Assembly: GCF_030161415.1 (NCBI RefSeq)
Contig: NZ_BSSU01000002.1
Location: 62,001-126,000 of the forward strand
Reading direction: 5' to 3'
Origin: Thalassotalea eurytherma
Lineage (GTDB): Bacteria; Pseudomonadota; Gammaproteobacteria; Enterobacterales; Alteromonadaceae
Length of the DNA stretch: 64,000 nucleotides
Position 1 is the first letter of the stretch, and the number at the start of each line of letters is the position of its first letter. The notes under the pieces were generated by a model. The model saw only the letters and a program-made list of their open reading frames with translations, searched no databases and was not told the origin of the DNA. This document shows, piece by piece, positions 52,776 to 62,416 of this stretch. A program made the translations under genes and the position numbers.

Positions 52776-53846
52776 ATGTCTCAACAAAACATTTTATTTA
52801 TTGATCGCGATGGCACGTTAATAGAAGAGCCAATCACCGACAAACAGGTCGATTCGTTAGAAAAGCTCGTCTTTGAGCCAATGGTGATCCCTACACTTTT
52901 AAAATTGCAGGCCAAGGGTTACAGGCTTGTCATGGTGTCTAATCAAGACGGTTTAGGAACCAACAGCTACCCACAATCAGATTTTGATCTTCCTCACGAT
53001 AAGATGATGGACCTATTTGCTACTCAAGGTGTGGTGTTTGATGATGTCTTGTTATGTCCCCACTTTGAAGAAGATAACTGCAATTGCCGGAAGCCAAAAC
53101 TCGGTTTAGTTTCCGACTACCTGCAACAAGGCAAAGTTAACTTCCAAGACTCATACGTGATTGGTGATCGCCAAACAGATATCGAATTAGCCAAAAACAT
53201 GGGTATTGTTGGCATTCAATACAATCGCGATACCTTAAATTGGTTGGCAATTGCCGATCAGCTGTTATCTAATAACCGCCAAAGTAGCGTGACACGCACC
53301 ACTAAAGAAACAGATATCACTATTGACGTAGATCTTGATAAAAAATCACCGATTGCCATTAACACAGGGCTTGGCTTTTTTGACCATATGTTAGAGCAAA
53401 TTGCGACCCACGGCGGTTTCTCAATGCAAGTATCCGTTAATGGTGACTACCACATTGATGAACACCACAGTGTTGAAGATACAGCTTTAGCGTTAGGTCA
53501 AGCCTTGAAGCTAGCGCTGGGTGATAAACGTGGTATAGGTCGATTTGGTTTCGTATTGCCTATGGATGAGTGTTTAGCGCAAGCAGCACTAGACTTATCA
53601 GGTCGACCATGGCTTGAGTTTGACGCAAAATTCACGGCGGATAATGTTGGTACCATGTCTACACAAATGGTTTCTCACTTTTTTAGGTCGTTAGCAGATT
53701 CAATGGCAGCAACCATTCACCTATCAACGACTGCAGGTAATTGCCATCACCAAGTAGAAAGCCTTTTTAAAGTCTTTGGTCGTGCATTAGGTCAAGCAAT
53801 TTTAGTTAACGGAAACGAACTACCAAGTTCAAAAGGAAGCCTTTAA
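52776..53846 (+). CDS. hisB: Bifunctional histidinol-phosphatase / imidazoleglycerol-phosphate dehydratase
   Basis: A 356-residue fusion. The N-terminal HAD phosphatase ([12 protein letters not shown] at 8-19; [15 protein letters not shown] zinc loop near 92-106) and the C-terminal dehydratase ([18 protein letters not shown] near 198-215, [17 protein letters not shown] near 229-245) carry out pathway steps 8 and 6. The fusion is typical of Gammaproteobacteria. The last base is shared with the first of hisH. Confidence 0.96.
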   Translation: MSQQNILFIDRDGTLIEEPITDKQVDSLEKLVFEPMVIPTLLKLQAKGYRLVMVSNQDGLGTNSYPQSDFDLPHDKMMDLFATQGVVFDDVLLCPHFEEDNCNCRKPKLGLVSDYLQQGKVNFQDSYVIGDRQTDIELAKNMGIVGIQYNRDTLNWLAIADQLLSNNRQSSVTRTTKETDITIDVDLDKKSPIAINTGLGFFDHMLEQIATHGGFSMQVSVNGDYHIDEHHSVEDTALALGQALKLALGDKRGIGRFGFVLPMDECLAQAALDLSGRPWLEFDAKFTADNVGTMSTQMVSHFFRSLADSMAATIHLSTTAGNCHHQVESLFKVFGRALGQAILVNGNELPSSKGSL

Positions 53847-54463
53847 TGACACAGCAAAACATTGTCATTGTTGATACTGGCTGCGCTAATATCTCATCAG
53901 TGTTGTACGCTGTTGAACGTCTTGGCGACCAAGTCACAGTGAGTGATTCACCCCAAGTAATTTCACAAGCCGATAAAGTGATTTTACCTGGCGTAGGTAG
54001 TGCTAAACATGCAATGAAGAACATAGAAGATAAGGGTTTAGTTGAGACCATCCAATCGTTAACGCAACCTGTATTAGGTTTTTGTTTAGGAATGCAATTG
54101 ATGTGCGCTGAGTCAGCAGAGTCAGGCTTCAATAATGAAAACGAACAAGTAGCATGTTTGGGCCTAGTACCGACCACGATAAACGTCATGAAAGCAGATG
54201 GCCTTAGGCTCCCTCACATGGGCTGGAATACCTTAACCTTTGAAGGTAATCACCCTATTTTTAAAGGTATTGAGTCAGGTGCTTATGTTTATTTCGTTCA
54301 TAGTTACTGCGCGCCTATTAGCCAATACACAATTGCCAGCTGCACATATGGGCAACCATTTAGCGCAGCAATTGCCAAAGATAACTTTATAGGGTGTCAA
54401 TTTCACCCTGAACGTTCCAGTGACATTGGCAGTTTAATAATTAAGAACTTCTTGGAAATGTAA
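53846..54463 (+). CDS. hisH: Imidazole glycerol phosphate synthase, glutaminase subunit
   Basis: A 205-residue class I glutamine amidotransferase that supplies ammonia to HisF. IVDTGCANISSV at 7-18, LPGVGSAKHAM near 50-60, nucleophile Cys in LGFCLGMQLM near 78-87, and the His-Glu pair in GCQFHPERSSDIG near 185-197. Overlaps hisB by one base; hisA begins 4 bases on. Confidence 0.96.
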   Translation: MTQQNIVIVDTGCANISSVLYAVERLGDQVTVSDSPQVISQADKVILPGVGSAKHAMKNIEDKGLVETIQSLTQPVLGFCLGMQLMCAESAESGFNNENEQVACLGLVPTTINVMKADGLRLPHMGWNTLTFEGNHPIFKGIESGAYVYFVHSYCAPISQYTIASCTYGQPFSAAIAKDNFIGCQFHPERSSDIGSLIIKNFLEM

Positions 54464-54466
54464 GAC

Positions 54467-55204
54467 ATGATGATTCCAGCAATTGACCTAATAGATGGTC
54501 AGGTTGTTCGCCTATTTCAAGGTGACTACCAACAAAAAACGCAATATCAATATACACCTGAAGAACGTCAACAAGCTTATTTTAATGCTGGCGCTAAGGT
54601 CATGCACTTTGTCGATTTGGACGGCGCAAAAGATAGTGCTAAACGTCAATTAGCCACGTTAAAGTCGCTGGTTAATTTCGAGGGCATGGTTATTCAAGTA
54701 GGTGGTGGCGTGCGTTGTGAAGATGATGTTGAGCAGCTACTCGCACTTGGCGCAGATCGCGTTGTGATCGGCTCTTTAGCTATTAAAGAACCTGAATTGG
54801 TTAGCCAATGGTTAGCTAAATTTGGTAGCGATAAAATTGTTCTAGCGCTAGATCTTAAAATAGACGCACAAGGCAATAAAACACTGCCAACCCATGGTTG
54901 GATTGAAGATTCAGGCGTTGTCCTAGAGTCTTTATTAGCACAATATCAAAACGCGGGTATTAAGCACGTATTGTGTACTGACATTTCTAAAGACGGTACG
55001 TTATCGGGCAGCAATGTTCAGCTATATTCTGAACTGTGTGAAAGTTACCCTGATATTGAATGGCAAGCTTCAGGCGGCATCGGTTCAATTGATGACATCA
55101 AGGCACTTATTCCTACGGGTGTCAGTGGCGTAATTCTGGGTAAGTCGTTACTTGAAGGTAAGTTTACCCTAAAGGAGGCTATTTCATGCTGGCCAAACGC
55201 ATAA
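54467..55204 (+). CDS. hisA: ProFAR isomerase
   Basis: A 245-residue TIM-barrel enzyme, 5'-ProFAR to [25 protein letters not shown] at the start carries the catalytic Asp; IQVGGGVR near 77-84 and [14 protein letters not shown] near 169-182 (second Asp) are conserved. The 3' end overlaps hisF by 19 bases. Confidence 0.96.
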   Translation: MMIPAIDLIDGQVVRLFQGDYQQKTQYQYTPEERQQAYFNAGAKVMHFVDLDGAKDSAKRQLATLKSLVNFEGMVIQVGGGVRCEDDVEQLLALGADRVVIGSLAIKEPELVSQWLAKFGSDKIVLALDLKIDAQGNKTLPTHGWIEDSGVVLESLLAQYQNAGIKHVLCTDISKDGTLSGSNVQLYSELCESYPDIEWQASGGIGSIDDIKALIPTGVSGVILGKSLLEGKFTLKEAISCWPNA

Positions 55205-55974
55205 TACCTTGTTTAGACGTTCAAAATGGTAAAGTAGTAAAAGGCGTCAAGTTTCGCAATCACGAAATCATCGGAGATATTGTGCCCCTTGCTCAACGAT
55301 ACGCCGAAGAAGGTGCTGATGAATTAGTGTTTTATGATATTACCGCGAGCAGTGATCAGCGTGTTGTTGACAAAAGTTGGGTAAGTAAAATCGCACAAGT
55401 TATTGATATACCTTTTTGCGTAGCCGGTGGAATAAAAACAGCACAAGATGCTCAGCAAATTCTCAACATGGGCGCTGATAAAATCAGCATCAACTCCCCT
55501 GCTTTACTCGATCCAGACCTTATTTCACGCCTTGCCGATCAATTTGGTCAGCAATGTATCGTTGTTGGTATTGATAGCTACTTCGATAAAGATACAGATC
55601 AATATCAGGTCTATCAATTTACCGGTGATGAAAAGCGTACACAAAAGACTCAGTGGCAAACCTTTGACTGGATTCAAGAAGTACAAAAACGCGGTGCTGG
55701 TGAAATTGTTTTAAATTGCATGAACCAAGATGGTGTTAGGCAAGGTTATGACTTAGAGCAACTCACACAAGCTAGAGCGATTACTTCGGTACCTCTCATT
55801 GCCTCTGGTGGCGCAGGAACTATTGAGCACTTTACCCAAGTATTTAAACAATCAGATGTTGATGGCGCATTAGCCGCTAGCGTTTTCCATAAAAAAGTAA
55901 TAGAAATAAATACGCTTAAATCAACACTCATCAAACAGGGCGTGGCAATACGACCGCAAGGAATACTATGTTAG
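55186..55974 (+). CDS. hisF: Imidazole glycerol phosphate synthase, cyclase subunit
   Basis: A 262-residue TIM-barrel enzyme. [20 protein letters not shown] carries the first catalytic Asp (about residue 11); [13 protein letters not shown] near 125-137 has the second Asp region; [11 protein letters not shown] near 205-215 binds phosphate. It uses ammonia tunnelled from HisH to make imidazole glycerol phosphate and AICAR. The start lies inside the end of hisA, a common arrangement, preceded by AAAGGAGG. Confidence 0.96.
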   Translation: MLAKRIIPCLDVQNGKVVKGVKFRNHEIIGDIVPLAQRYAEEGADELVFYDITASSDQRVVDKSWVSKIAQVIDIPFCVAGGIKTAQDAQQILNMGADKISINSPALLDPDLISRLADQFGQQCIVVGIDSYFDKDTDQYQVYQFTGDEKRTQKTQWQTFDWIQEVQKRGAGEIVLNCMNQDGVRQGYDLEQLTQARAITSVPLIASGGAGTIEHFTQVFKQSDVDGALAASVFHKKVIEINTLKSTLIKQGVAIRPQGILC

Positions 55975-56591
55975 TAACATTAGAAAATATCGATAAATTG
56001 GCATGGGAAAAAATGGACAATTTATTGCCTGCTATCATACAAGATGGCGCTACAGGTAGCGTGTTAATGCAAGGTTTTATGAATAAAGAAGCGCTTAGAG
56101 CCACCTTAACAAATAAAAAAGCAACCTTCTTTAGTCGCTCTAAACAACGTTTATGGGTAAAAGGTGAAACATCTGATAACTTCTTAATGGTCAATCAAGT
56201 GCTCACCGACTGTGACTACGATAGCCTGTTAATCAATGCAACACCCAAAGGACCTACTTGCCATTTAGGTTTTAGATCTTGCTTTCCAGAAGAGTCGCTT
56301 ACTCAACAAAACTTTCTGTCTCAATTGGAACAAGTGATTGCATCACGTAAAACGTCTTCTGCTGAAGAAAGTTATACCGCAGCTTTGATGGCTAAAGGGC
56401 TTAATAAAGTCGCTCAAAAAGTTGGTGAAGAAGGTGTTGAAGTTGCACTAGCTGCCGTTAGTGAAACAAAAGAAGACTTACTGGGTGAATGTGCGGATTT
56501 ATTTTTCCACACCCTAGTATTATTGCAGCATAAAGACATTGCATTAAATGAGGTTATGGCTGTTTTACAAGAAAGACATAATAAACAGTAG
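55968..56591 (+). CDS. hisIE: Phosphoribosyl-AMP cyclohydrolase / phosphoribosyl-ATP pyrophosphohydrolase
   Basis: A 207-residue bifunctional protein. HisI half: [20 protein letters not shown] near 26-45 and [20 protein letters not shown] near 83-102 with the zinc Cys. HisE half: [20 protein letters not shown] near 140-159 and [13 protein letters not shown]. It catalyses steps 2 and 3. Overlaps hisF by seven bases; last gene of the operon. Confidence 0.96.
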   Translation: MLVTLENIDKLAWEKMDNLLPAIIQDGATGSVLMQGFMNKEALRATLTNKKATFFSRSKQRLWVKGETSDNFLMVNQVLTDCDYDSLLINATPKGPTCHLGFRSCFPEESLTQQNFLSQLEQVIASRKTSSAEESYTAALMAKGLNKVAQKVGEEGVEVALAAVSETKEDLLGECADLFFHTLVLLQHKDIALNEVMAVLQERHNKQ

Positions 56592-56607
56592 GTTGTATGC
56601 AGTCAAA

Positions 56608-56661
56608 GTTGCTCTAGAAAAACGGGCGTATTAACAATCGTTTTCTTAGAGCAAATTTTTC
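56608..56661 (+). terminator. Probable terminator of the his operon
   Basis: An imperfect long hairpin pairs TTGCTCTA-GAAAAACG (from 56609) with CGTTTTCTTAGAGCAA (to about 56655), followed by ATTTTT. The stem is long but AT-rich, so the call is moderate. Confidence 0.55.
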
Positions 56662-56758
56662 TGACTATTAACGTTATTTTCATTGCTCATTATCATAATA
56701 CCCGTAAAATACAACGCTCCAAAACACGCATATATTGATAACTAGCTAAGGAAAGGCA

Positions 56759-57058
56759 ATGTTTAAATATTGGCATATCAAAAAGTATGGCGACAATCTC
56801 GCAAATAAATTAACTAAGCGCTATAGCGAAAAGCCGTTTTATTCGGCTTCAGAAATTAGAGCAACAGTTTACCAATGCAATTTTAAGCCAAACTATTTAC
56901 CGTTAGCATACTTGTTATATCTTGAAAAATCGGCACTTGAAGCAACCCTTACCAAAGAGTTTCCTGAGCTTGATTTACCGAGCTATAAGAAGGAGATGCT
57001 AGATTACCTAGGTAAAAAGCAGTATTCAGGTAAGCTTTACCAACTAAAACAGAGTTAA
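56759..57058 (+). CDS. Hypothetical small protein
   Basis: A 99-residue protein, basic, starting FKYWHIKKYGDNLANKLTKR, with a predicted helical body and LPLAYLLYLEKSALEATLTK in the middle. It has a good ribosome site (AAGGAAAGG). It resembles small uncharacterised proteins of Alteromonadales (possibly DUF6559), without certainty. Lies alone between the his operon and elaA. Confidence 0.7.
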   Translation: MFKYWHIKKYGDNLANKLTKRYSEKPFYSASEIRATVYQCNFKPNYLPLAYLLYLEKSALEATLTKEFPELDLPSYKKEMLDYLGKKQYSGKLYQLKQS

Positions 57059-57115
57059 GCTCCAATTAAATAGTCGTTAAGTAATAATTTACGTTGCGAG
57101 GCTCGTGATTTTAAT

Positions 57116-57148
57116 AAAAAATACCTTTATCTTACTAGAGGTATTTTT
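57116..57148 (+). terminator. Hairpin with T run covering the elaA ribosome site
   Basis: AATACCT (57120-57126) pairs with AGGTATT (57139-57145), followed by more T up to the base before the elaA ATG. The likely ribosome site AGAGG (57137-57141) is in the 3' arm. It may end transcription from upstream and also mask translation of elaA. Confidence 0.55.
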
Positions 57149-57150
57149 TT

Positions 57151-57606
57151 ATGTCTGAAACTTGGCAAGTAAAAACTTTTGAGCAACTTTCTTTAAATGA
57201 ACTTTATGACTGTCTAAAACTTCGCATTGACGTATTTGTTGTTGAGCAAACCTGTTACTACCCTGATCTTGACGATTTAGATCGTCATCCATTAACTTTG
57301 CACGTGTTTAAATATATCGATGGAAAGCTTTCTGCTTATCTACGTATACTGCCAAAAGGCACAACATACGACGACTACGTAAGTATCGGCAGAGTGATTA
57401 TCGCGCCAGCATTTCGTGGCCAAGCCCTTGGTCATGAAATCATTAAGCTAGCACTTGAAGAAACCAAAAATAAATTTACTCACCAACCGATAAAGATTTC
57501 AGCTCAACAGCATTTAGAAAACTTTTACCAACAACATGGGTTTATAACGTGTACAGAAATGTATTTAGAAGACGGTATAGAACATATCGGTATGAAGCTC
57601 ACCTAA
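57151..57606 (+). CDS. elaA: ElaA-family GNAT acetyltransferase
   Basis: A 151-residue protein: LRIDVFVVEQTCYYPDLDD near 25-43 and the acetyl-CoA motif IGRVIIAPAFRGQALGHEI near 81-99, followed by QQHLENFYQQHGF. This is the ElaA layout. Substrate unknown. The stop lies in a hairpin, GAAGCTCACC (57594-57603) with GGTGAGCTTC (57607-57616), a weak terminator without a strong T run. Confidence 0.88.
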   Translation: MSETWQVKTFEQLSLNELYDCLKLRIDVFVVEQTCYYPDLDDLDRHPLTLHVFKYIDGKLSAYLRILPKGTTYDDYVSIGRVIIAPAFRGQALGHEIIKLALEETKNKFTHQPIKISAQQHLENFYQQHGFITCTEMYLEDGIEHIGMKLT

Positions 57607-57641
57607 GGTGAGCTTCAATTAATAAGAGTTTCAACAAATCT

Positions 57642-58025
57642 TTATTGAATCAATAATAAAACGCTTAGCGTAATCAATACACCAAACAGCAATAAGGTAC
57701 CAATAGCTCGTGGTAACGATGTTTTATGCGATTTAGATAAGCCAAATGCATGAGCAAGGCGGCTTAATATAAGTGCAATGCCAAAGCCCATTAGGTATTG
57801 TTCACTGCCACCATTAATTTCATAAAAGGCCATTAAAATAAGTGCTAGTGGAATATATTCACCGAAGTTTCCGTGAACACGAATCGCTTTTAAAACCTCA
57901 ATCTTACCTAGGTCCCCTAACCCGACTTGATGCTTAAAGCGCATACGTATAACGTTAATAGAAAGCGCGATATATAACAGAGTTAAAATTGCGGCAAAGA
58001 TAGATGTTGTATCAAGAGAAATCAT
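57642..58025 (-). CDS. MAPEG-family membrane protein
   Basis: A 127-residue protein with four predicted helices and the MAPEG signature: LSINVIRMRFKHQVGLGD, then IRVHGNFGEYIPLALILMAF near 48-67, and LSRLAHAFGLSKSH near 87-100. Eukaryotic MAPEG enzymes handle eicosanoids and glutathione; bacterial YecN-type members are uncharacterised. Single gene. Confidence 0.85.
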   Translation of the reverse strand: MISLDTTSIFAAILTLLYIALSINVIRMRFKHQVGLGDLGKIEVLKAIRVHGNFGEYIPLALILMAFYEINGGSEQYLMGFGIALILSRLAHAFGLSKSHKTSLPRAIGTLLLFGVLITLSVLLLIQ

Positions 58026-58080
58026 TGTTATTTTTATTCATTTAAAGATATGGAATATTTAGATTAACAAATAACCGGTA

Positions 58081-58110
58081 AAAAAAAAGCCCGCTAAGCG
58101 GGCTTTTCTT
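58081..58110 (-). terminator. Terminator of adk
   Basis: Stem AAAAGCCCGC (58085-58094) with GCGGGCTTTT (58098-58107), loop TAA, T run on the minus strand. Confidence 0.88.
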
Positions 58111-58122
58111 CAATAATACGTT

Positions 58123-58779
<657 letters not shown>

Positions 58780-59020
58780 CTAAATGTTTTATGACGGTTT
58801 CATTAAAAGCCAACACTATACAAGCTCGCCTGAAAGCAAACAAGTCTGATTTCTTGCCCCAGAACAAAAAAAACGACATCTTTCCATTTTTTTTTCAAAA
58901 CGTTTTAAAAATCGACAACTTAGCCAACCATAAACAGACAAAATATTCTGCATAGATAAGAAAAAAACCGCTAAAGCCGTACATAAAAGCTCTAGCGGTT
59001 GAAAAATAAAACACTGAAAA

Positions 59021-59686
59021 CTATGAGTGGATAGACAGTCGCGCGTATTGCTCGTTATAACGTGTTAGTTGTGCAAGGTTTTTATACACTACGCCAACAC
59101 CTGTTGCAGTTGTCGTCACGGTATAACTTGCGTTGTGAGTAACAATTGAACCAAAGGTCCCTAACTCACTTTGTGTCATTTCAACAGGGTATTGTTGACC
59201 ATTTTGGTATATAACACCTTGCCATGAAAAGTCACCATTGTTTTTTAGTTGCCTCGCAACAACATCAATTTCTAGATTTGTTCGACATGGCAGAGTGAGC
59301 ATCACCTTTTCACCGACACCTACATCCAAATACATGGTTTGATTAAACGTCACTGTTTTGTATTGCTCAACAGCAAACCGCTGTACCAAAGCATCGGTTT
59401 CAAGTGACTCATCGATGTACCAAGGCACTTGTATTAACTCGCCTTTAGCAACATCGAGTTCTTGATGTAAAGCGAGTAAGTGATCCGCAATAGGCATTTC
59501 TTCTTGCAGTGAGGCGTTAACCTGTTTGAGTTTAAGCAGTTTATTTTCAAGATTGAATTGCCCTGCTAAGCTATTTTCTGTTGCTGCGTTGTAAGCCGCA
59601 CGGGAGTCATTGGTAACACTTAAGGTAAGTAAAACAACGGCCCCAGCTAAACAAACAATAATAAAAATGACTAAATAGTTTTTCAT
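59021..59686 (-). CDS. Membrane-anchored hypothetical protein
   Basis: A 221-residue protein with an N-terminal membrane helix (YLVIFIIVCLAGAVVLLTLS), a coiled-coil segment (LENKLLKLKQVNASLQEE) and a soluble periplasmic-looking beta-rich part. The Met at 59686 is chosen because AGAAGG lies eight bases before it; an upstream Met adds seven residues. No family recognised. Possibly co-transcribed with the 73-residue gene 30 bases upstream. Confidence 0.7.
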   Translation of the reverse strand: MKNYLVIFIIVCLAGAVVLLTLSVTNDSRAAYNAATENSLAGQFNLENKLLKLKQVNASLQEEMPIADHLLALHQELDVAKGELIQVPWYIDESLETDALVQRFAVEQYKTVTFNQTMYLDVGVGEKVMLTLPCRTNLEIDVVARQLKNNGDFSWQGVIYQNGQQYPVEMTQSELGTFGSIVTHNASYTVTTTATGVGVVYKNLAQLTRYNEQYARLSIHS

Positions 59687-59715
59687 AAACCAGACCTTCT
59701 CTTTCATATGCAGTA

Positions 59716-59937
59716 CTAAGCTTCCTTAAAAATCTTAACGATTGCTTTTATAGGAAGAGCAAAATAATTCAGCCCTATTACTTCGCAGGAACAGCAGATC
59801 CGGTTTAAAAGACAAGATGGTAAAAGCCCACTAAAATCAAGATGAGTAAACTTTTTTGGTTTGGTATAGATAGATTTAACGTGTACTGAATGTTCAGCAC
59901 AGAACATGATAGGTAATATAAATTTTGAGTAGCCCAT
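59716..59937 (-). CDS. Small Cys-containing hypothetical protein
   Basis: A 73-residue frame whose ATG is seven bases after a perfect AGGAG ribosome site, supporting real translation. It contains six cysteines, including NRICCSCEVIG near residues 45-55. No known family. It precedes the membrane-anchored gene on the same strand. Confidence 0.5.
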   Translation of the reverse strand: MGYSKFILPIMFCAEHSVHVKSIYTKPKKFTHLDFSGLLPSCLLNRICCSCEVIGLNYFALPIKAIVKIFKEA

Positions 59938-60086
59938 AACGGCGCTCCTAAACTTTACTTAAAACCATTCCGTGGTTCCCAATTGGCGCGCATCCATTAA
60001 AGTTAGGTTACTAAGAAACGTCTATTAACGACCTCTTAGTGAAGGCATATTAATCGAGACATAAACAATTTAGCAAGTGTTTTTTA

Positions 60087-60593
60087 TCACTTTCGTAACT
60101 GTTGAAAGTTTTGAGCGAAGAATAATGAGGAGATATTTGCAATGCGTTTCAAACTTTTAATTTGATCTTCTCGCCACTGAGCAACCTGACGAGTTGACTC
60201 ACAACAAATGATACCAACCGGTTCAAAATCGTGGTGAATAATATAATCAAATAATGAAAAAATATCGTTGGGTATGAAGTAGCCTTCATTAAAGCAAGCA
60301 GTCGATGGATGCTTTCTCGCATCAGGCGCGTTAACCACTTGATGTTTCAAAATAGCATCAAAGTATTCAGAGAAATCACGCTTTTCCAACACGGTATTAC
60401 TGGTCGTTTGCCCTGCACTATCTATCATCAAATGACAAACAATATTGTCTTTAGCATCACTTAAGCTCCACAAACTAATACGGTCAGCTTGAGGGATAAG
60501 CCTTTGGATACAAAGGCAAATCTCCTGAAGTTTACTGTCAGTTGATTGTCTTGGTTTAGATAATGTCATTGAAAGCTTAGTAACAGCGTCCAT
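60087..60593 (-). CDS. GAF-domain protein
   Basis: A 168-residue protein that is one GAF domain: QEICLCIQRLIPQADRISLWSL near 23-44, then VVNAPDARKHPSTACFNEGYF near 85-105 and EPVGIICCESTRQVAQW near 123-139, the typical ligand-pocket and last-strand pattern. It has no output domain. Last gene of the ppk2 cluster (10-base gap), so it may sense a signal for that unit. Ligand unknown. Confidence 0.8.
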   Translation of the reverse strand: MDAVTKLSMTLSKPRQSTDSKLQEICLCIQRLIPQADRISLWSLSDAKDNIVCHLMIDSAGQTTSNTVLEKRDFSEYFDAILKHQVVNAPDARKHPSTACFNEGYFIPNDIFSLFDYIIHHDFEPVGIICCESTRQVAQWREDQIKSLKRIANISSLFFAQNFQQLRK

Positions 60594-60603
60594 TTATCTC
60601 TCT

Positions 60604-61467
60604 TTAGTTAGATTTCACCACACAAATAGCAAAACTCGATTCATGCTTAGATTGACAGGAAAAATAATGAAACTGTCGAAAAGTTTGATCTCTCAACTGT
60701 GTATCAACAATGCCAAACCTATCAGTAATCACATCAACAGAATCTAACCATAATAGAGATTCTGGATGTTTCAATAATTTCAGAATAGCCTTCAAATAAT
60801 CTTTCGGTGACAATGGATTATAATTTTTTCCTTGTTCTTTTAAAGCATCGTAGCCAGTGATCATATGAGGTTCAATTTCTTGTTTGATTTGTCTTAACAT
60901 TTTTTCTAAAAAAAATTGATGCAACGCCTCTTTCAACTTTTCTGGTGTTCCCGTCGATTGCTCGACATGTTTCTGCTTAAAGTTGAGTACGGTTTTACGT
61001 GCATCCTGGATCACAGAATCCCCTTGTACCGCTGGCATAAAAACCTCTTTAAAAACAGGTAACGCCGAAACAATATGAAACGTCCCTTGTTCAGAAAGTG
61101 GCATTTTGAATACCGAAAAAAAATTATGACAAAGCTTTTCTTCAAAGAACAGCGCCTGTAAAAACGGTTCTGTGTCGTATTGAGCAACATTGGCGGTCAT
61201 GTTTTTGATAACTTGGTTGGTTATATCTTCAAGGTAAACTTCAATACATGCTACTGACTTTCTCAGCTTTTTCTTGTAGTTATCAACGATTTTTATCCGC
61301 TTATTCGTTGAGTTAACTAAATGTTCTAAAGAGAGGTCAATTTGCTCTTTTTGACGTCGATGTGCTTTTCTTCGCTGCCACCAGGTTTGCTTAAAATCAA
61401 GGAAACGGATCTGCTCTTCAAAAAAACCACGAAAAGAGCGCTTCGATCGGGTTCTGGAATCTTTCAT
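60604..61467 (-). CDS. Hypothetical protein linked to ppk2
   Basis: A 287-residue, largely helical protein with a very basic start (RTRSKRSFRGFFEEQIRFLD, then WWQRRKAHRRQKEQ near 29-42). It has no signal peptide or membrane helix and no recognised domain. It lies 9 bases downstream of ppk2 and 10 bases upstream of the GAF gene, so the three are almost certainly one operon. A role in polyphosphate metabolism is inference from position; the basic N-terminus could bind polyphosphate. Confidence 0.75.
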   Translation of the reverse strand: MKDSRTRSKRSFRGFFEEQIRFLDFKQTWWQRRKAHRRQKEQIDLSLEHLVNSTNKRIKIVDNYKKKLRKSVACIEVYLEDITNQVIKNMTANVAQYDTEPFLQALFFEEKLCHNFFSVFKMPLSEQGTFHIVSALPVFKEVFMPAVQGDSVIQDARKTVLNFKQKHVEQSTGTPEKLKEALHQFFLEKMLRQIKQEIEPHMITGYDALKEQGKNYNPLSPKDYLKAILKLLKHPESLLWLDSVDVITDRFGIVDTQLRDQTFRQFHYFSCQSKHESSFAICVVKSN

Positions 61468-61476
61468 GTTGGATTC

Positions 61477-62319
61477 TTAGGTAGACAATTCATCTTTAAC
61501 GGTTCGAATAACTCGTCTATCAATAGCAATAACATCATCATTTCTTTCGGTGTAGTCAAATTGATTTAATAAGTATTTAATAGCATTTATTCGAGCACTT
61601 TTTTTATCATTAGACTTAACAACAACCCAAGGTGAATCAGGCACCGAAGTATAATAAAACATATCTTCTTTTGCTTTGGTGTAGTCGTCCCATTTTTCTT
61701 GGCAGACTCTATCTATTGGACTCAATTTCCATTGTTTTAGTAGGTCTGTTTCCCTACTTTCAAAACGCTTTGCTTGTTCGTCTTTCGTCACAGAAAACCA
61801 AAATTTAATTAAATGTATGCGCGAGCGCTGAATCATATTTTCAACGGTAGAAACAGTACGTAGAAACTCTATGACTTCATCCTTTGAACAAAAGCCCATA
61901 ACACGTTCAACACCAGCACGGTTATACCAACTGCGATCAAACAATGCGATTTCCCCAGCACCAGGCAGGTGCTTTATATAGCGTTGAAAATACCATTGAG
62001 AACATTCTTTTTCTGATGGCTTTTCAAGAGCAATAACGTTACAGCCCCTCGGGTTTAAGTGCTCAATTATGCGCTTGATGGTACCACCTTTACCGGCGGC
62101 ATCTCGCCCTTCAAACAGTGCAACGACTTTAATTCCATTTTTTTTGACCCAGCTTTGCCACTTCACAAGCTCGACATTAAGTAGCGCAAGTTCGGTTGCA
62201 TAGTCAGATTTAGACATTTTAACGGGAACAACACGTTGCTCGTGTTCAAGTTGTTGTTCACCGCATTCTTCTAATGCAGATTGTTCTTCAATTGAAATGG
62301 GTTTACCGACCGCTGCCAT
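61477..62319 (-). CDS. ppk2: Polyphosphate kinase 2
   Basis: A 280-residue PPK2-family kinase: Walker A FEGRDAAGKGGTIKRIIEHL near 69-88, lid and Walker B ALFDRSWYNRAGVERVMGFC near 131-150, and an active-site WKLSPIDRVCQEKWDDYTKA near 206-225. It transfers phosphate between polyphosphate and nucleotides (ADP or GDP). One PPK2 domain, so class I or III; which nucleotide is used is not visible. First gene of a three-gene minus-strand unit. Confidence 0.93.
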   Translation of the reverse strand: MAAVGKPISIEEQSALEECGEQQLEHEQRVVPVKMSKSDYATELALLNVELVKWQSWVKKNGIKVVALFEGRDAAGKGGTIKRIIEHLNPRGCNVIALEKPSEKECSQWYFQRYIKHLPGAGEIALFDRSWYNRAGVERVMGFCSKDEVIEFLRTVSTVENMIQRSRIHLIKFWFSVTKDEQAKRFESRETDLLKQWKLSPIDRVCQEKWDDYTKAKEDMFYYTSVPDSPWVVVKSNDKKSARINAIKYLLNQFDYTERNDDVIAIDRRVIRTVKDELST

Positions 62320-62416
62320 TGCATCACTCTATAAAAAAGAAGTCTTTTATAAAGTTAAAAGACTTCCCATAAAAAGCAAGGTAAAAATCAACTAAATAAT
62401 TGATTGTTAAGTTATA

